A stretch of 64,000 nucleotides of DNA from Onishia taeanensis (GTDB taxonomy: Bacteria; Pseudomonadota; Gammaproteobacteria; Pseudomonadales; Halomonadaceae), in assembly GCF_003268885.1 (NCBI RefSeq), contig NZ_QLSX01000006.1, positions 186,001-250,000 on the forward strand. The letters run 5' to 3'. The notes beneath the pieces were generated by a model. The model worked only from the letters and a program-made list of their open reading frames with translations. It was not told where the DNA came from and searched no databases. This document shows positions 29,218 through 37,143 of this stretch, piece by piece. A program made the position numbers and the translations under genes. The first letter of the stretch is position 1; each line of letters begins with the position of its first letter.

Positions 29218-30366
29218 ATGACCTTCTCGCCGCTTGAAGCCTATGAGCACGCCCTTGAGAACGGCTTTGTCGAGGACGCTGCCCAGCGCCAGGCTGCCGA
29301 GGCGCTGGACGCCTGCGTCGCGGCGCTGCACAGAGCGAACTCCCAGGGATCAGGAGCAGGGACAACGTCCCCACGGGCAGAACGCGCCAGGGGCCTCTAC
29401 CTCTGGGGGCCGGTGGGGCGAGGCAAGACCTGGCTGATGGATCGTTTTGTGGCCTCGCTTGAGGTGCCGGCGCGCCGCCAGCATTTTCATCACTTCATGC
29501 GCTGGGTGCACCGGCGCCAGTTCCAGCTGATGGGTACCGCCGACCCGCTGGGCCAGCTGGCGGCTGAGCTTGCGGGTGAGGTGCGGGTGCTGTGCCTGGA
29601 TGAGCTCTACGTCAACGACATCGCCGATGCCATGCTGCTGGGCGGTGTGCTGATAGCGCTGTTCGAGCAGGGCGTGGTGCTGGTTACCACCTCCAATCAG
29701 GCGCCGGATCAGCTCTACGCAGACGGCTTCAACCGCGAGCGCTTCCTGCCGGCCATCGCCGCCCTTGAGCGGCATCTTGAGGTGATTCACCTCGACGGCG
29801 GCCAGGACCATCGCCAGCATCCGGGCGAGGCGCATGAGCGCTATTGGGTGGTCGAGCCCGGCACGCCGAGCCCGCTGCCGGCAGTCTTCGAGGAATTGGC
29901 AGCAGGGCAAACGACCACGCGCGAGCCCATCACCCTTGGCCACCGTGAGATCGACGTGAATCAGCGAGGCGAGGACGTGCTCTGGTGTCGCTACGCCATG
30001 CTCTGCGAGCAGCCGTTGTCGGCGCTGGATTTCATCGGCCTGTGCGACCGGTTTCGGTCCATCCTGCTGGATGAGGTGCCGAGCCTGGGCGGCGAGCCCG
30101 AGGCCGCGCGCATCGCCCGCGGCACCGAGGACGGCGTGGAGCGGGTGGTGGCAGGCGACCGGACGCTGCCCGCGCTCTCGCCCCAGGACGACGGCGTGCG
30201 CCGCTTCATTGCCCTGGTCGATGAGTGCTACGACCGGGGCATTCCTCTCTACCTCGCCGCCCGCGTGCCCCTCGAGGCGCTTTACTCCAAGGGGCACCTG
30301 GCCTTTCCGTTCCGGCGCAGTCTGAGTCGTCTGCAGGAGATGCAGCTTCGCCGCTTCGGTGCCTAG
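29218..30366 (+). CDS. zapE: Cell division protein ZapE (AFG1-like ATPase)
   Basis: 382-residue P-loop ATPase of the AFG1/ZapE family; ZapE associates with the Z-ring and destabilises FtsZ polymers in E. coli. Walker A is GPVGRGKTW, then the family-specific HFHHFMRWVH, Walker B in RVLCLDELYVNDIADAM, and TTSNQAPDQLYADGFNRERF near the centre. The ATG at 29218 gives the usual N terminus (TFSPLEAYEHAL); an in-frame ATG at 29203 is possible. It is transcribed alone, after the ast terminator and an imperfectly repetitive stretch at about 29060-29170. Confidence 0.93.
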   Translation: MTFSPLEAYEHALENGFVEDAAQRQAAEALDACVAALHRANSQGSGAGTTSPRAERARGLYLWGPVGRGKTWLMDRFVASLEVPARRQHFHHFMRWVHRRQFQLMGTADPLGQLAAELAGEVRVLCLDELYVNDIADAMLLGGVLIALFEQGVVLVTTSNQAPDQLYADGFNRERFLPAIAALERHLEVIHLDGGQDHRQHPGEAHERYWVVEPGTPSPLPAVFEELAAGQTTTREPITLGHREIDVNQRGEDVLWCRYAMLCEQPLSALDFIGLCDRFRSILLDEVPSLGGEPEAARIARGTEDGVERVVAGDRTLPALSPQDDGVRRFIALVDECYDRGIPLYLAARVPLEALYSKGHLAFPFRRSLSRLQEMQLRRFGA

Positions 30367-30421
30367 GCAGCGGCCGATCGGTGCTGAATGACCGGCCGTA
30401 TAAGGACGAGGAGGGATTCGC

Positions 30422-31809
30422 CTAGCGAGAACCGCTCGCTGCTTCGCTGGCCGCCGCGCGCTTGTCACCGCGCAGCCCGTCGATGGCCAGCAGAACCAGC
30501 AGGCTCACTCCCAGCACCGGCATGCCAACCCCCAGTCCCAGGGCGATAACACCAAGCGCGAGCAGCGTGGCCGGCGGCAGGCGGCGCAGCAGTGGCCACA
30601 GGGCCTGCCCGGTATTTGGCTGACGGCGCCGCCACCACATCATGTATCCCCAGCTCACCATGACGATGATGCCGATCCCGAGCCCGGCTAACATTAGTTG
30701 GTTGGGCAGGCCGAACAGCACGCCCATGTGGGCATCGATGCCCCAGCGGGTCAGCTTGGCCGGCAGCGAGTAGTCGCCAAAGCGTACCTGATCGAGCACC
30801 TCAAAACTGTGTGGGTGGATGGCCACCTCGTCGACCTGTGAGGGCCAGCCGCGGTCGATCTCGCGCACCTTCCACGCTTGATCAGGGCCGGGCACCCTTA
30901 GCTCGATCTTGCCGGCATCCAGGCCCGCGTGGCGGGCCACGGCCAACACTCGGTCGATATCGCCCGTATTCAGAAGGGCCGTCCGGGCGTGCGAGGGCTG
31001 ATGCTCCGCGTGGGCATTTGCGGCGGTGGGCGTACTGAGATCGAGCGACACCCTGGGGGTGCCCCAGCCACCGGCCTTGAGCAGGGTGAAGAAGTTGCCG
31101 CCTGCCCATTGCGACCAGGTCATGCCGGTGGCGGAGAGGGCAAGCATCCCTACCAGCAGCACCAGGCCCAGCAGGCTGTGGCGGCGTCGAGTGCGCAGGC
31201 GCTTGGCCGTCCGGGTCTGCTTGCGCGAATCGACCTGGGGCGTTGGTGAGAAGGCCCAGATGGCCAGGCCGCCGAGGGCCGCGAGCCACAGCCAGGACGC
31301 TGCCAGCTCACTGTAGAGCCGGCCGATATCGCCCTGCATCAGGTTGCGATGCAGTTGGTCGATGAAGCGCCGCAGCGGCAGCACGCCGCTGGTGCCGTAA
31401 ACCGTCAGGTCACCGCGTACCGCAAGGCTCATCGGATCGATGAAGATGGCGCGATGCTCGCCGCCCTCGAGGCTTGGGTCCGTGAACATCACGCGGGTGG
31501 TGGTGCCGGGCTCGGGAGCCGGGCGGATGGCGCTGGGCGTGCGGTCATCCCCCAGATAGGCCTGGGCCGCGGCGATCTGCTGGGCAAGCGGTGCTGGTAA
31601 GGCGCCCCCCGCGCTTTCTGCGGGATCAGTGGTCAAGGCCACATGATAGATCGCCTGCTCAAGCGCCGCGTCAGGGCATAGAGGGTGCCGGTCAGCGCCG
31701 CGAACAGGATGAAGGGGCCTACCATTAGGCCGATATAACCATGTAGGCGGATGATCAGCGCCTTGAGGGTGCTGGCGGTGCGCGGGGAAGCCGTCTCGGA
31801 TTCGGTCAT
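30422..31809 (-). pseudogene. PepSY-type membrane protein gene broken by one-base frameshift
   Basis: Reading from an ATG at 31809, the minus strand encodes 58 residues typical of the N terminus of PepSY transmembrane proteins (RLHGYIGLMVGPFILFAALT, then GTLYALT) before a TGA. The rest of the protein continues in another frame from about 31666: LEQAIYHVALTTDP and then 400 residues with further hydrophobic helices and PepSY-like regions to 30422. Restoring one base in ACGCGGCG (to give T-P-A codons) joins them into about 462 residues, the normal family size. Members reduce or bind iron/siderophore complexes at the inner membrane. Either a real inactivating deletion or a sequencing error; a GTG at 31642 could still start a shortened protein. 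Confidence 0.8.
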
Positions 31810-31910
31810 CGGGCGTCTCTGATGTATGGAGCGATGTCCTGCGGATCAGTGCAGGGCACAGGCCTGTTCGGCAGGCGCGGCCATGGCCGCCTGCCGTCAG
31901 GGGAGTGGGG

Positions 31911-32366
31911 TCACGACATCAGGGAGCGCGGCGGGGCGCGGGGCGCGAACGCCGGATAAGAGGCTTCGGAGTGCGCCAGCGGGAGACTGGCCACCGGACG
32001 TGCGCGGGCGGGTGGTGGCGTCGTTGCCAGCGGTGCCAGCGTCGGCACCAGCCCCGGGGTATGAGCGAACAGCAGGCAATAGCCGCAGGCGGCCAGGGCA
32101 TCGGCGTGGTGCCTCATCCCGCCGTGGTCGGCGGGCTCATGGGTCTCAGTCACGCTCGTAGCCTGAGCCTGAGCCTGAGCCTGAGCCATGGGCATGTCGG
32201 GCTGCTCATGCACCAGCAGGCGCTGCGATTGGCTGATCAGCGGGCCGACGAATACCAGCAGCATGGCGACCAGCGCCAGCCAGGCCAGGCGGCGGTCGGG
32301 TCGTATCCGCGGGCCGGTGTCGCCATGCGGGCGGTGGGCTCGGGAGTGACGTACAGGCCTTGGCAA
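31911..32366 (-). CDS. DUF2946-like protein with N-terminal membrane anchor
   Basis: 151-residue protein with a hydrophobic segment near 28-48 and the DUF2946-type motif RHHADALAACGYCLLFAHTP near 84-103, whose His and Cys residues suggest metal binding. Such genes commonly accompany TonB receptors or PepSY proteins in copper or iron uptake; here it is about 100 bases upstream of the broken PepSY gene in the same direction. Four 6-base repeats encode an Ala-Gln run (32161-32187). The only long start is a TTG at 32366 without a clear ribosome site, so the N terminus is uncertain. Confidence 0.7.
   Translation of the reverse strand: MPRPVRHSRAHRPHGDTGPRIRPDRRLAWLALVAMLLVFVGPLISQSQRLLVHEQPDMPMAQAQAQAQATSVTETHEPADHGGMRHHADALAACGYCLLFAHTPGLVPTLAPLATTPPPARARPVASLPLAHSEASYPAFAPRAPPRSLMS
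32161..32187. repeat. 6-bp microsatellite in DUF2946-like gene
   Basis: Four tandem copies of GCCTGA plus GCC, encoding alternating Ala and Gln on the minus strand. The array keeps the reading frame at any copy number. Confidence 0.8.
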
Positions 32367-32688
32367 GAGAGCGGATATCCGAAGTGAAAGGAAGAAAGGA
32401 AAGAAGCGGGCCCAGGAGCGACGCTCGCCTGAGGATGATATAGCGCACTATAAAACAGCGGCCCTATGTCGCCTACCGGCGACATAGGGCCTATTGTAGC
32501 AGGGCTCGGTGCGGCGCTTGCGACAGGGGGGTGATAGTGAGGGTTGGCCTTGAAGGCAAGTCCTGGCGCGAGCTTGCCGACGCGCTCTGACAGCCGGTGG
32601 CTAATGTTCAGAGCTCAGGAAGTAGAACCCAGGGCCTGGGCTTTCAGCATTCCACTTAGGCATCGATGGCCTTGCCAACGATCATGGC
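32367..32688. other. Noncoding gap with a long perfect hairpin
   Basis: No supported gene. It holds the 14-bp hairpin at 32460-32491 and a small palindrome TATAG-CGCA-CTATA (32439-32452) that could be an operator for the DUF2946/PepSY genes. I looked for a Fur box and found no convincing match. Confidence 0.5.
32460..32491 (-). terminator. 14-bp perfect inverted repeat, possible terminator of SPFH/NfeD operon
   Basis: GGCCCTATGTCGCC (32460-32473) and GGCGACATAGGGCC (32478-32491) are perfectly complementary around a 4-base loop. Read on the minus strand it is followed by GCTGTTTTATAG, an acceptable T tract, so it may terminate transcription coming from the SPFH gene about 200 bases upstream. 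It could also be a protein-binding site. Confidence 0.5.
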
Positions 32689-33738
32689 TCAAGAGCCGCT
32701 GCTGGCCCCGCCCAGCATGCCGCTGCGCAGCCCGGACTGGCTGGCATTTGAGTTGAGATGCTGGCGCACGCTGTCTTCCGGGGAGCCGGCCATCTCGCGG
32801 AACATGCCCATCGAACCGAGCAGCGCCGAGGACTCGTAGGGCACGAAGACCCGCTCGCCGTCCTTGGCCATGGTCGGCAGGGCCTTGATGTAGCTCTGAC
32901 CGAGCAGGTAGCCGACTACGGTGCGCTTGTTCTCCTCGCTCTCGCCGATGGCGTTGAGCACCAGCTTGATCGATTCCTGCTCGCCCTGGGCGCGCAGAAT
33001 GGCGGACTCCTTGTCGCCTTCGGCGTTGAGGATCGACGACTCGCGCTGACCCTGGGCCATGGCGATGGCGGCGGACTTCTCGCCCTCGGCTTCGGTGACG
33101 GTGGCACGACGCTTGCGCTCGGCGGCCATCTGCAGGCGCATCGCGGACTCGACCTCTTCGGGCATGGCGATGTCCTGCACCTCGACCCTTGAAATCTTCA
33201 CGCCCCACTTTGAAGCCGGTTCTTCCATCGAGGCCTGGATCTCGTTGTTGACCTCGGCACGGGACTCGAACAGCTTGTCGAGTTCCATCTTGCCGACCAC
33301 CGAGCGCAGGGTGGTCTTGGCCAGCACCTCGACTGCCTGGCTCATGTTCTCGACTTCGTAGACCGCCCGCTTGGGATCGATGATCTGATAGTAGAGTGCG
33401 CCGTTGATAGTCACGGTGACGTTGTCGGTGGTCACCACCGGCTGGCCGGGAAAGTCCATGACCGTTTCACGGCGGTCGATGCGAACCTCGTCGCTGGTCA
33501 GCGGCAGGTATTCCTCCCCCATCTTCTTGTAGCGGATCATGGTGATGGCGCGGGGCTGCTCGATGAAGGGGATGATGATATTGATGCCGCTCTCCAGCAC
33601 CCGGTTGAACGAGCCCAGCCGCTCGATGACCATGACCTCGGACTGACGCACGATCACCAGCCCCTTGGCGATGATCACGATACCTATGACGACCACGATC
33701 AGACTGAGGATCAGTCCCGGGCTCAACGGAAATTCCAT
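32689..33738 (-). CDS. SPFH/band 7 stomatin-like membrane protein
   Basis: 349-residue prohibitin-homology protein: one N-terminal membrane helix (about 8-30), band 7 domain (GLVIVRQSEVMVIERLGSFN onward), then a charged Ala/Glu-rich coiled-coil region with repeated AEG/AQG units and a Gly/Ser-rich tail. Such stomatin-type proteins form membrane scaffolds and pair with NfeD proteins, whose gene lies two bases upstream. The start at 33738 has AGGAG at proper spacing; the GTG at 33744 would overlap the NfeD stop. Confidence 0.93.
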   Translation of the reverse strand: MEFPLSPGLILSLIVVVIGIVIIAKGLVIVRQSEVMVIERLGSFNRVLESGINIIIPFIEQPRAITMIRYKKMGEEYLPLTSDEVRIDRRETVMDFPGQPVVTTDNVTVTINGALYYQIIDPKRAVYEVENMSQAVEVLAKTTLRSVVGKMELDKLFESRAEVNNEIQASMEEPASKWGVKISRVEVQDIAMPEEVESAMRLQMAAERKRRATVTEAEGEKSAAIAMAQGQRESSILNAEGDKESAILRAQGEQESIKLVLNAIGESEENKRTVVGYLLGQSYIKALPTMAKDGERVFVPYESSALLGSMGMFREMAGSPEDSVRQHLNSNASQSGLRSGMLGGASSGS

Positions 33739-33740
33739 TT

Positions 33741-34214
33741 TCACTGCTCCTGTGATGATGCGCTGGCGGATGCCAGCGTGACGATGGCGGTGGTGCCATC
33801 GAATTCCTTGAAGATGACTTCGGTGCCCGGAGGCAGTCGAGTGGTGGTGCCGTCGGCAACGCGCAGGCGGTAGAAGTCGCCGTTGATCTTGAGGCCGCTG
33901 GCGCCATCGAAGTCGCGGTCCAGCGTCAGGTAATGTCGACCCTGCTCGGCGCCGCTGCCGGTGGTGCCATAGGCCACACCCTTGGGCGAGAAGCGAGGCC
34001 GGATCACCTTGATGGTCAGCGGAACCAGCACACCGGCCAGCACGCCCATGGCGAGCAGTTGCCCGCTAACGGGTAGCCCGAGCACGGCGGTGGTAGCCGC
34101 GGTCAGAGCGGCGGCGATGGCGAGTGCCAGCAGCAGCAGAGTGCCGGATGTCAGCTCGGCCAGGCCGAGCACCAGGGCGGCGGCGAGCCAGAGCATCGCG
34201 GGGGTCCATTGCAT
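33741..34214 (-). CDS. NfeD family membrane protein
   Basis: 157 residues with two to three hydrophobic helices in the first 75 residues and a C-terminal beta-barrel OB-like domain (LKINGDFYRLRVADG). This is the short, protease-less NfeD form that forms complexes with stomatin-type SPFH proteins. The start has AAGGAA upstream, and the SPFH gene follows after two bases, so the two are an operon. Confidence 0.92.
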   Translation of the reverse strand: MQWTPAMLWLAAALVLGLAELTSGTLLLLALAIAAALTAATTAVLGLPVSGQLLAMGVLAGVLVPLTIKVIRPRFSPKGVAYGTTGSGAEQGRHYLTLDRDFDGASGLKINGDFYRLRVADGTTTRLPPGTEVIFKEFDGTTAIVTLASASASSQEQ

Positions 34215-34319
34215 GACGGTTCCTTGTGGGCAGGCAGCTAGTCGCCTGTGTTATGCCGAGTACAGTGTTTCAGGCGAGGGTATCCGCGCCATTATCCGTG
34301 CGCTGCGTCGCTGAGGGGG

Positions 34320-34529
34320 TCAGCGCGGCGCGTCGGAAATCGCGCGGGGTTCACCGGTTTCATCGAGGATCACGCCCGGCGAGTAGGGCGTGGGCGTCTC
34401 GTCGCCAGGCGCACCGAGCACGGTCTCGCGGTGTCCATCCGGGTAGGTGTTGATGGTGCAGCCGGTGAGCAGCATCGCGAGCAGGAGGCCGGCAATAAGT
34501 GGCAGGGCGCGCAGACGAGGGTGTGGCAT
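34320..34529 (-). CDS. Small putative lipoprotein
   Basis: 69 residues with a signal peptide and lipobox (LLLAMLLTGC, Cys at about 26), followed by a short hydrophilic domain (TINTYPDGHRETVLG). Start at 34529 chosen because AAGG lies upstream and it places the signal peptide at the N terminus. Function unknown. It is upstream of the nfeD gene on the same strand but separated by about 105 bases. Confidence 0.75.
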   Translation of the reverse strand: MPHPRLRALPLIAGLLLAMLLTGCTINTYPDGHRETVLGAPGDETPTPYSPGVILDETGEPRAISDAPR

Positions 34530-34714
34530 GGCGATGAGCCTTCTACGGATAGCACAAGATCGAAGCGTAATGCCGTGATCATACCCCGCCATTATGCCTG
34601 GTGACATCTTCGTGACCGCTCTCTTGGTGTCATATCATCGAACGTCATCCGCCTCTACCATGAAGGGACTGGCCGCTATCATGGCTATTGCCCCTTATCG
34701 AGGAGACACGCCGC

Positions 34715-36058
34715 ATGTCGCAGCCCCTGACACGCCATAACCGACCCCAGCAGGTGCTCGATGCCATCGATGCCGCCAACGCCAGCCTTTCCGATGCCGA
34801 CCGGGAGGCCAAGTTCGCCAAGCTGGCACAGTCGCCGTACCGCTTCTTTCGTGGCACCAATCATCTCTACTGGGACGATGTCTGGCACGATTGGCGCTTC
34901 GCGCTGTTCGGTGGCCTGCCCGAGACCCAGACCTGGCTGCAGGGCGATGCCCATGCCTACAATTTCGGCGCCTATGGCCACCACGACGATGCGGTGCGCT
35001 ACGGCATGGATGATTTCGACGATGCCCTGATCGGCGACTATCAGTACGATCTTTGGCGGCTGGCCATCAGCCTAGTGCTCGACGCCCGCGAGAACGTCGG
35101 CCTGTCGCGCAAGGGTATCCGCAAGGCATTGAAGAAGCTGCTCGAGAGCTATCACGACGAGCTGGCTGGCCACGTGCGCGGCGAGGCGCCGATGGCCGTG
35201 ACCCTCGAGACCGCCAAGGGACCGCTGGCGCCTTTCCTCGAGAAGGTGACCCGCAAGGAAAGCCGGGCCAAGATGCTCGACAAGTGGACCACCCTCGACG
35301 AGACGGGGCGGCGCTTCGCCGTCGAGGACCGCCCAGAGAAGCTGGCCCGGTTGCCTGCACACCTGGGCAGCCAGCTGCGTAAGGCCATCGAGGAGGAATA
35401 CCGCAATACCCTGGGCGGGGCGCGCGCCGAGGCCGAGGAGGATCACTTCCGGATCAAGGACATGGCGCGGCGTCTCGACGCCGGCACCGGCTCGCTGGGG
35501 CTTGAACGCTATTACGTGCTGATCGAAGGCGGGCGCGGGCTCGAACACAAGCATGAGCACGACGACGTGATTCTCGATGTGAAGGAACAGACGCCCCCTG
35601 AGGGCTGGCGCAAGATGAATGCCGCCGAGAAGCGTGCCTGGAAGGCCACCTTCCCCCATGAAGGCACCCGCCATGCCGCCGCCTTCAGCGCCATCGCCGA
35701 GTATCCCGATCTCTACCTGGGCTGGCTGCACCTGGGCGAAAGGGTGTTTTCGGTGCGGGAGCGCTCGCCGTTCAAGGAAGACTTTCCCACCCACAAACTC
35801 GACGGCGCCAAACCCTACCGTCAGCTGGTCAAACAGTGGGGGCGGATTCTCGCTCGCGAGCACCTGCGCGGCGCCCGTGCGCTCAACCAGGAAGACCCGG
35901 CGCGCTTTGCACGCAATGTTTGCGAGCGACTCGATGGCCGGCTGGAGCCGTTCGTCGAGGTCGTCAGCACCCTGGCGGTGACCTATGCCGACTGCGTGGC
36001 ACAGGATTACCGGGTCTTCGTCGAGGCCCGTATGCCCGGCTATTCGGACAAACCCTAG
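34715..36058 (+). CDS. DUF2252 family protein
   Basis: 447-residue protein of the DUF2252 family, whose members look like aminoglycoside-phosphotransferase/kinase-fold proteins. Recognisable parts are SPYRFFRGTNHLYW, LQGDAHAYNFGAYG and the acidic DDFDDALIGDYQYDLWRL, which resemble a catalytic loop and a metal site; later VLIEGGRGLEHKHEHDDVIL. The biological role is not established. The ATG at 34715 follows AGGAG (34701-34705). It stands alone before cysK. Confidence 0.88.
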   Translation: MSQPLTRHNRPQQVLDAIDAANASLSDADREAKFAKLAQSPYRFFRGTNHLYWDDVWHDWRFALFGGLPETQTWLQGDAHAYNFGAYGHHDDAVRYGMDDFDDALIGDYQYDLWRLAISLVLDARENVGLSRKGIRKALKKLLESYHDELAGHVRGEAPMAVTLETAKGPLAPFLEKVTRKESRAKMLDKWTTLDETGRRFAVEDRPEKLARLPAHLGSQLRKAIEEEYRNTLGGARAEAEEDHFRIKDMARRLDAGTGSLGLERYYVLIEGGRGLEHKHEHDDVILDVKEQTPPEGWRKMNAAEKRAWKATFPHEGTRHAAAFSAIAEYPDLYLGWLHLGERVFSVRERSPFKEDFPTHKLDGAKPYRQLVKQWGRILAREHLRGARALNQEDPARFARNVCERLDGRLEPFVEVVSTLAVTYADCVAQDYRVFVEARMPGYSDKP

Positions 36059-36071
36059 CCGGTGCTATGAT
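36043..36071 (+). promoter_or_regulatory. Candidate sigma-70 promoter of cysK
   Basis: TTCGGA (36043-36048), 17 bases, then TATGAT (36066-36071); the leader to the cysK ATG would be about 38 bases. The -35 element lies inside the end of the DUF2252 gene. Confidence 0.5.
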
Positions 36072-36115
36072 CGGCAGATATTCAATTTCACACATATATC
36101 CCCAGGGAAGGACTC

Positions 36116-37087
36116 ATGGCCAATATCCACAACGACAACTCGCTGTCTATCGGTAATACCCCGCTGGTGCGTCTGAACCGGGTAAACTCAGGCGCGACCA
36201 TCTGGGCCAAGATCGAGGGCCGCAACCCGGCCTATTCGGTGAAGTGTCGGGTCGGTGCGGCGATGATCTGGGACGCCGAGGAACGCGGTCTGCTGACGCC
36301 GGACATGACCATCATCGAGCCAACCAGCGGCAATACCGGCATCGCGCTTGCCTTCGCCGCTGCCGCTCGCGGCTACAAGGTGATGCTGACCATGCCAGCG
36401 TCGATGAGCCTGGAGCGGCGCCAGGTGCTCAAGGCACTGGGCGCCGAACTGGTGCTGACCGAGCCCGCCAAGGGCATGCCGGGGGCCATCGCCAGGGCCG
36501 AGGAAATCGCCGCGTCCGCGCCTGAACGCTACTTCATGCCCCAGCAGTTCAATAACCCGGCCAATCCGCGCATCCACGAGACCACCACCGGCCCCGAGAT
36601 ATGGAACGACACCGACGGCGCGGTGGATGTGTTCGTTGCCGGGGTGGGCACCGGCGGTACCCTGACCGGTGTTTCGCGCTACATCAAGCAGACCCAGGGC
36701 AAGGCGATTACCAGCGTGGCCGTCGAACCCACTGACTCGCCTATCATCACCCAGACCCTGGCCGGCGAGCCGTTGGCCCCCGCGCCGCACAAAATTCAGG
36801 GGATCGGCGCCGGTTTCGTGCCCAAAAACCTCGATCTTGAGATGATCGACCAGGTCGAGCAGGTCAGCAACGAAGACGCCATGGCCATGGCGCACCGGCT
36901 AATGCTCGAGGAAGGCATCCTCTGTGGCACCTCCTGCGGGGCCGCCGTGGCCGCTGCCGTGCGTGTCGGCCAGCAGCCTGAACATCGCGGCAAGAATATC
37001 GTCGTGGTGCTACCCGATAACGCCGAGCGTTATCTGAGTTCCGCGCTCTTTGCCGACTGCTTTAGCGAACAGGAAACGGTGCAGTAA
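36116..37087 (+). CDS. cysK: Cysteine synthase A
   Basis: 323-residue O-acetylserine sulfhydrylase, same size as E. coli CysK. It makes cysteine from O-acetylserine and sulfide with PLP. Lys43 in [11 protein letters not shown] forms the Schiff base, [11 protein letters not shown] binds the substrate carboxylate and [11 protein letters not shown] the PLP phosphate. The RVG after the catalytic Lys and the ...[12 protein letters not shown] end fit CysK rather than CysM. Ribosome site GGAAGG precedes the start. Separate transcription from its neighbours is likely. Confidence 0.95.
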   Translation: MANIHNDNSLSIGNTPLVRLNRVNSGATIWAKIEGRNPAYSVKCRVGAAMIWDAEERGLLTPDMTIIEPTSGNTGIALAFAAAARGYKVMLTMPASMSLERRQVLKALGAELVLTEPAKGMPGAIARAEEIAASAPERYFMPQQFNNPANPRIHETTTGPEIWNDTDGAVDVFVAGVGTGGTLTGVSRYIKQTQGKAITSVAVEPTDSPIITQTLAGEPLAPAPHKIQGIGAGFVPKNLDLEMIDQVEQVSNEDAMAMAHRLMLEEGILCGTSCGAAVAAAVRVGQQPEHRGKNIVVVLPDNAERYLSSALFADCFSEQETVQ

Positions 37088-37143
37088 GGCCGATTGATGC
37101 AAGGCTCACGTCATCGGCAACGACGAATCATAAGGGCAGAAGC

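Noticed and set aside
32430-32460. Fur box upstream of the DUF2946/PepSY genes
   Set aside because: AT-rich palindrome present but it does not resemble the GATAATGATAATCATTATC pattern closely enough.
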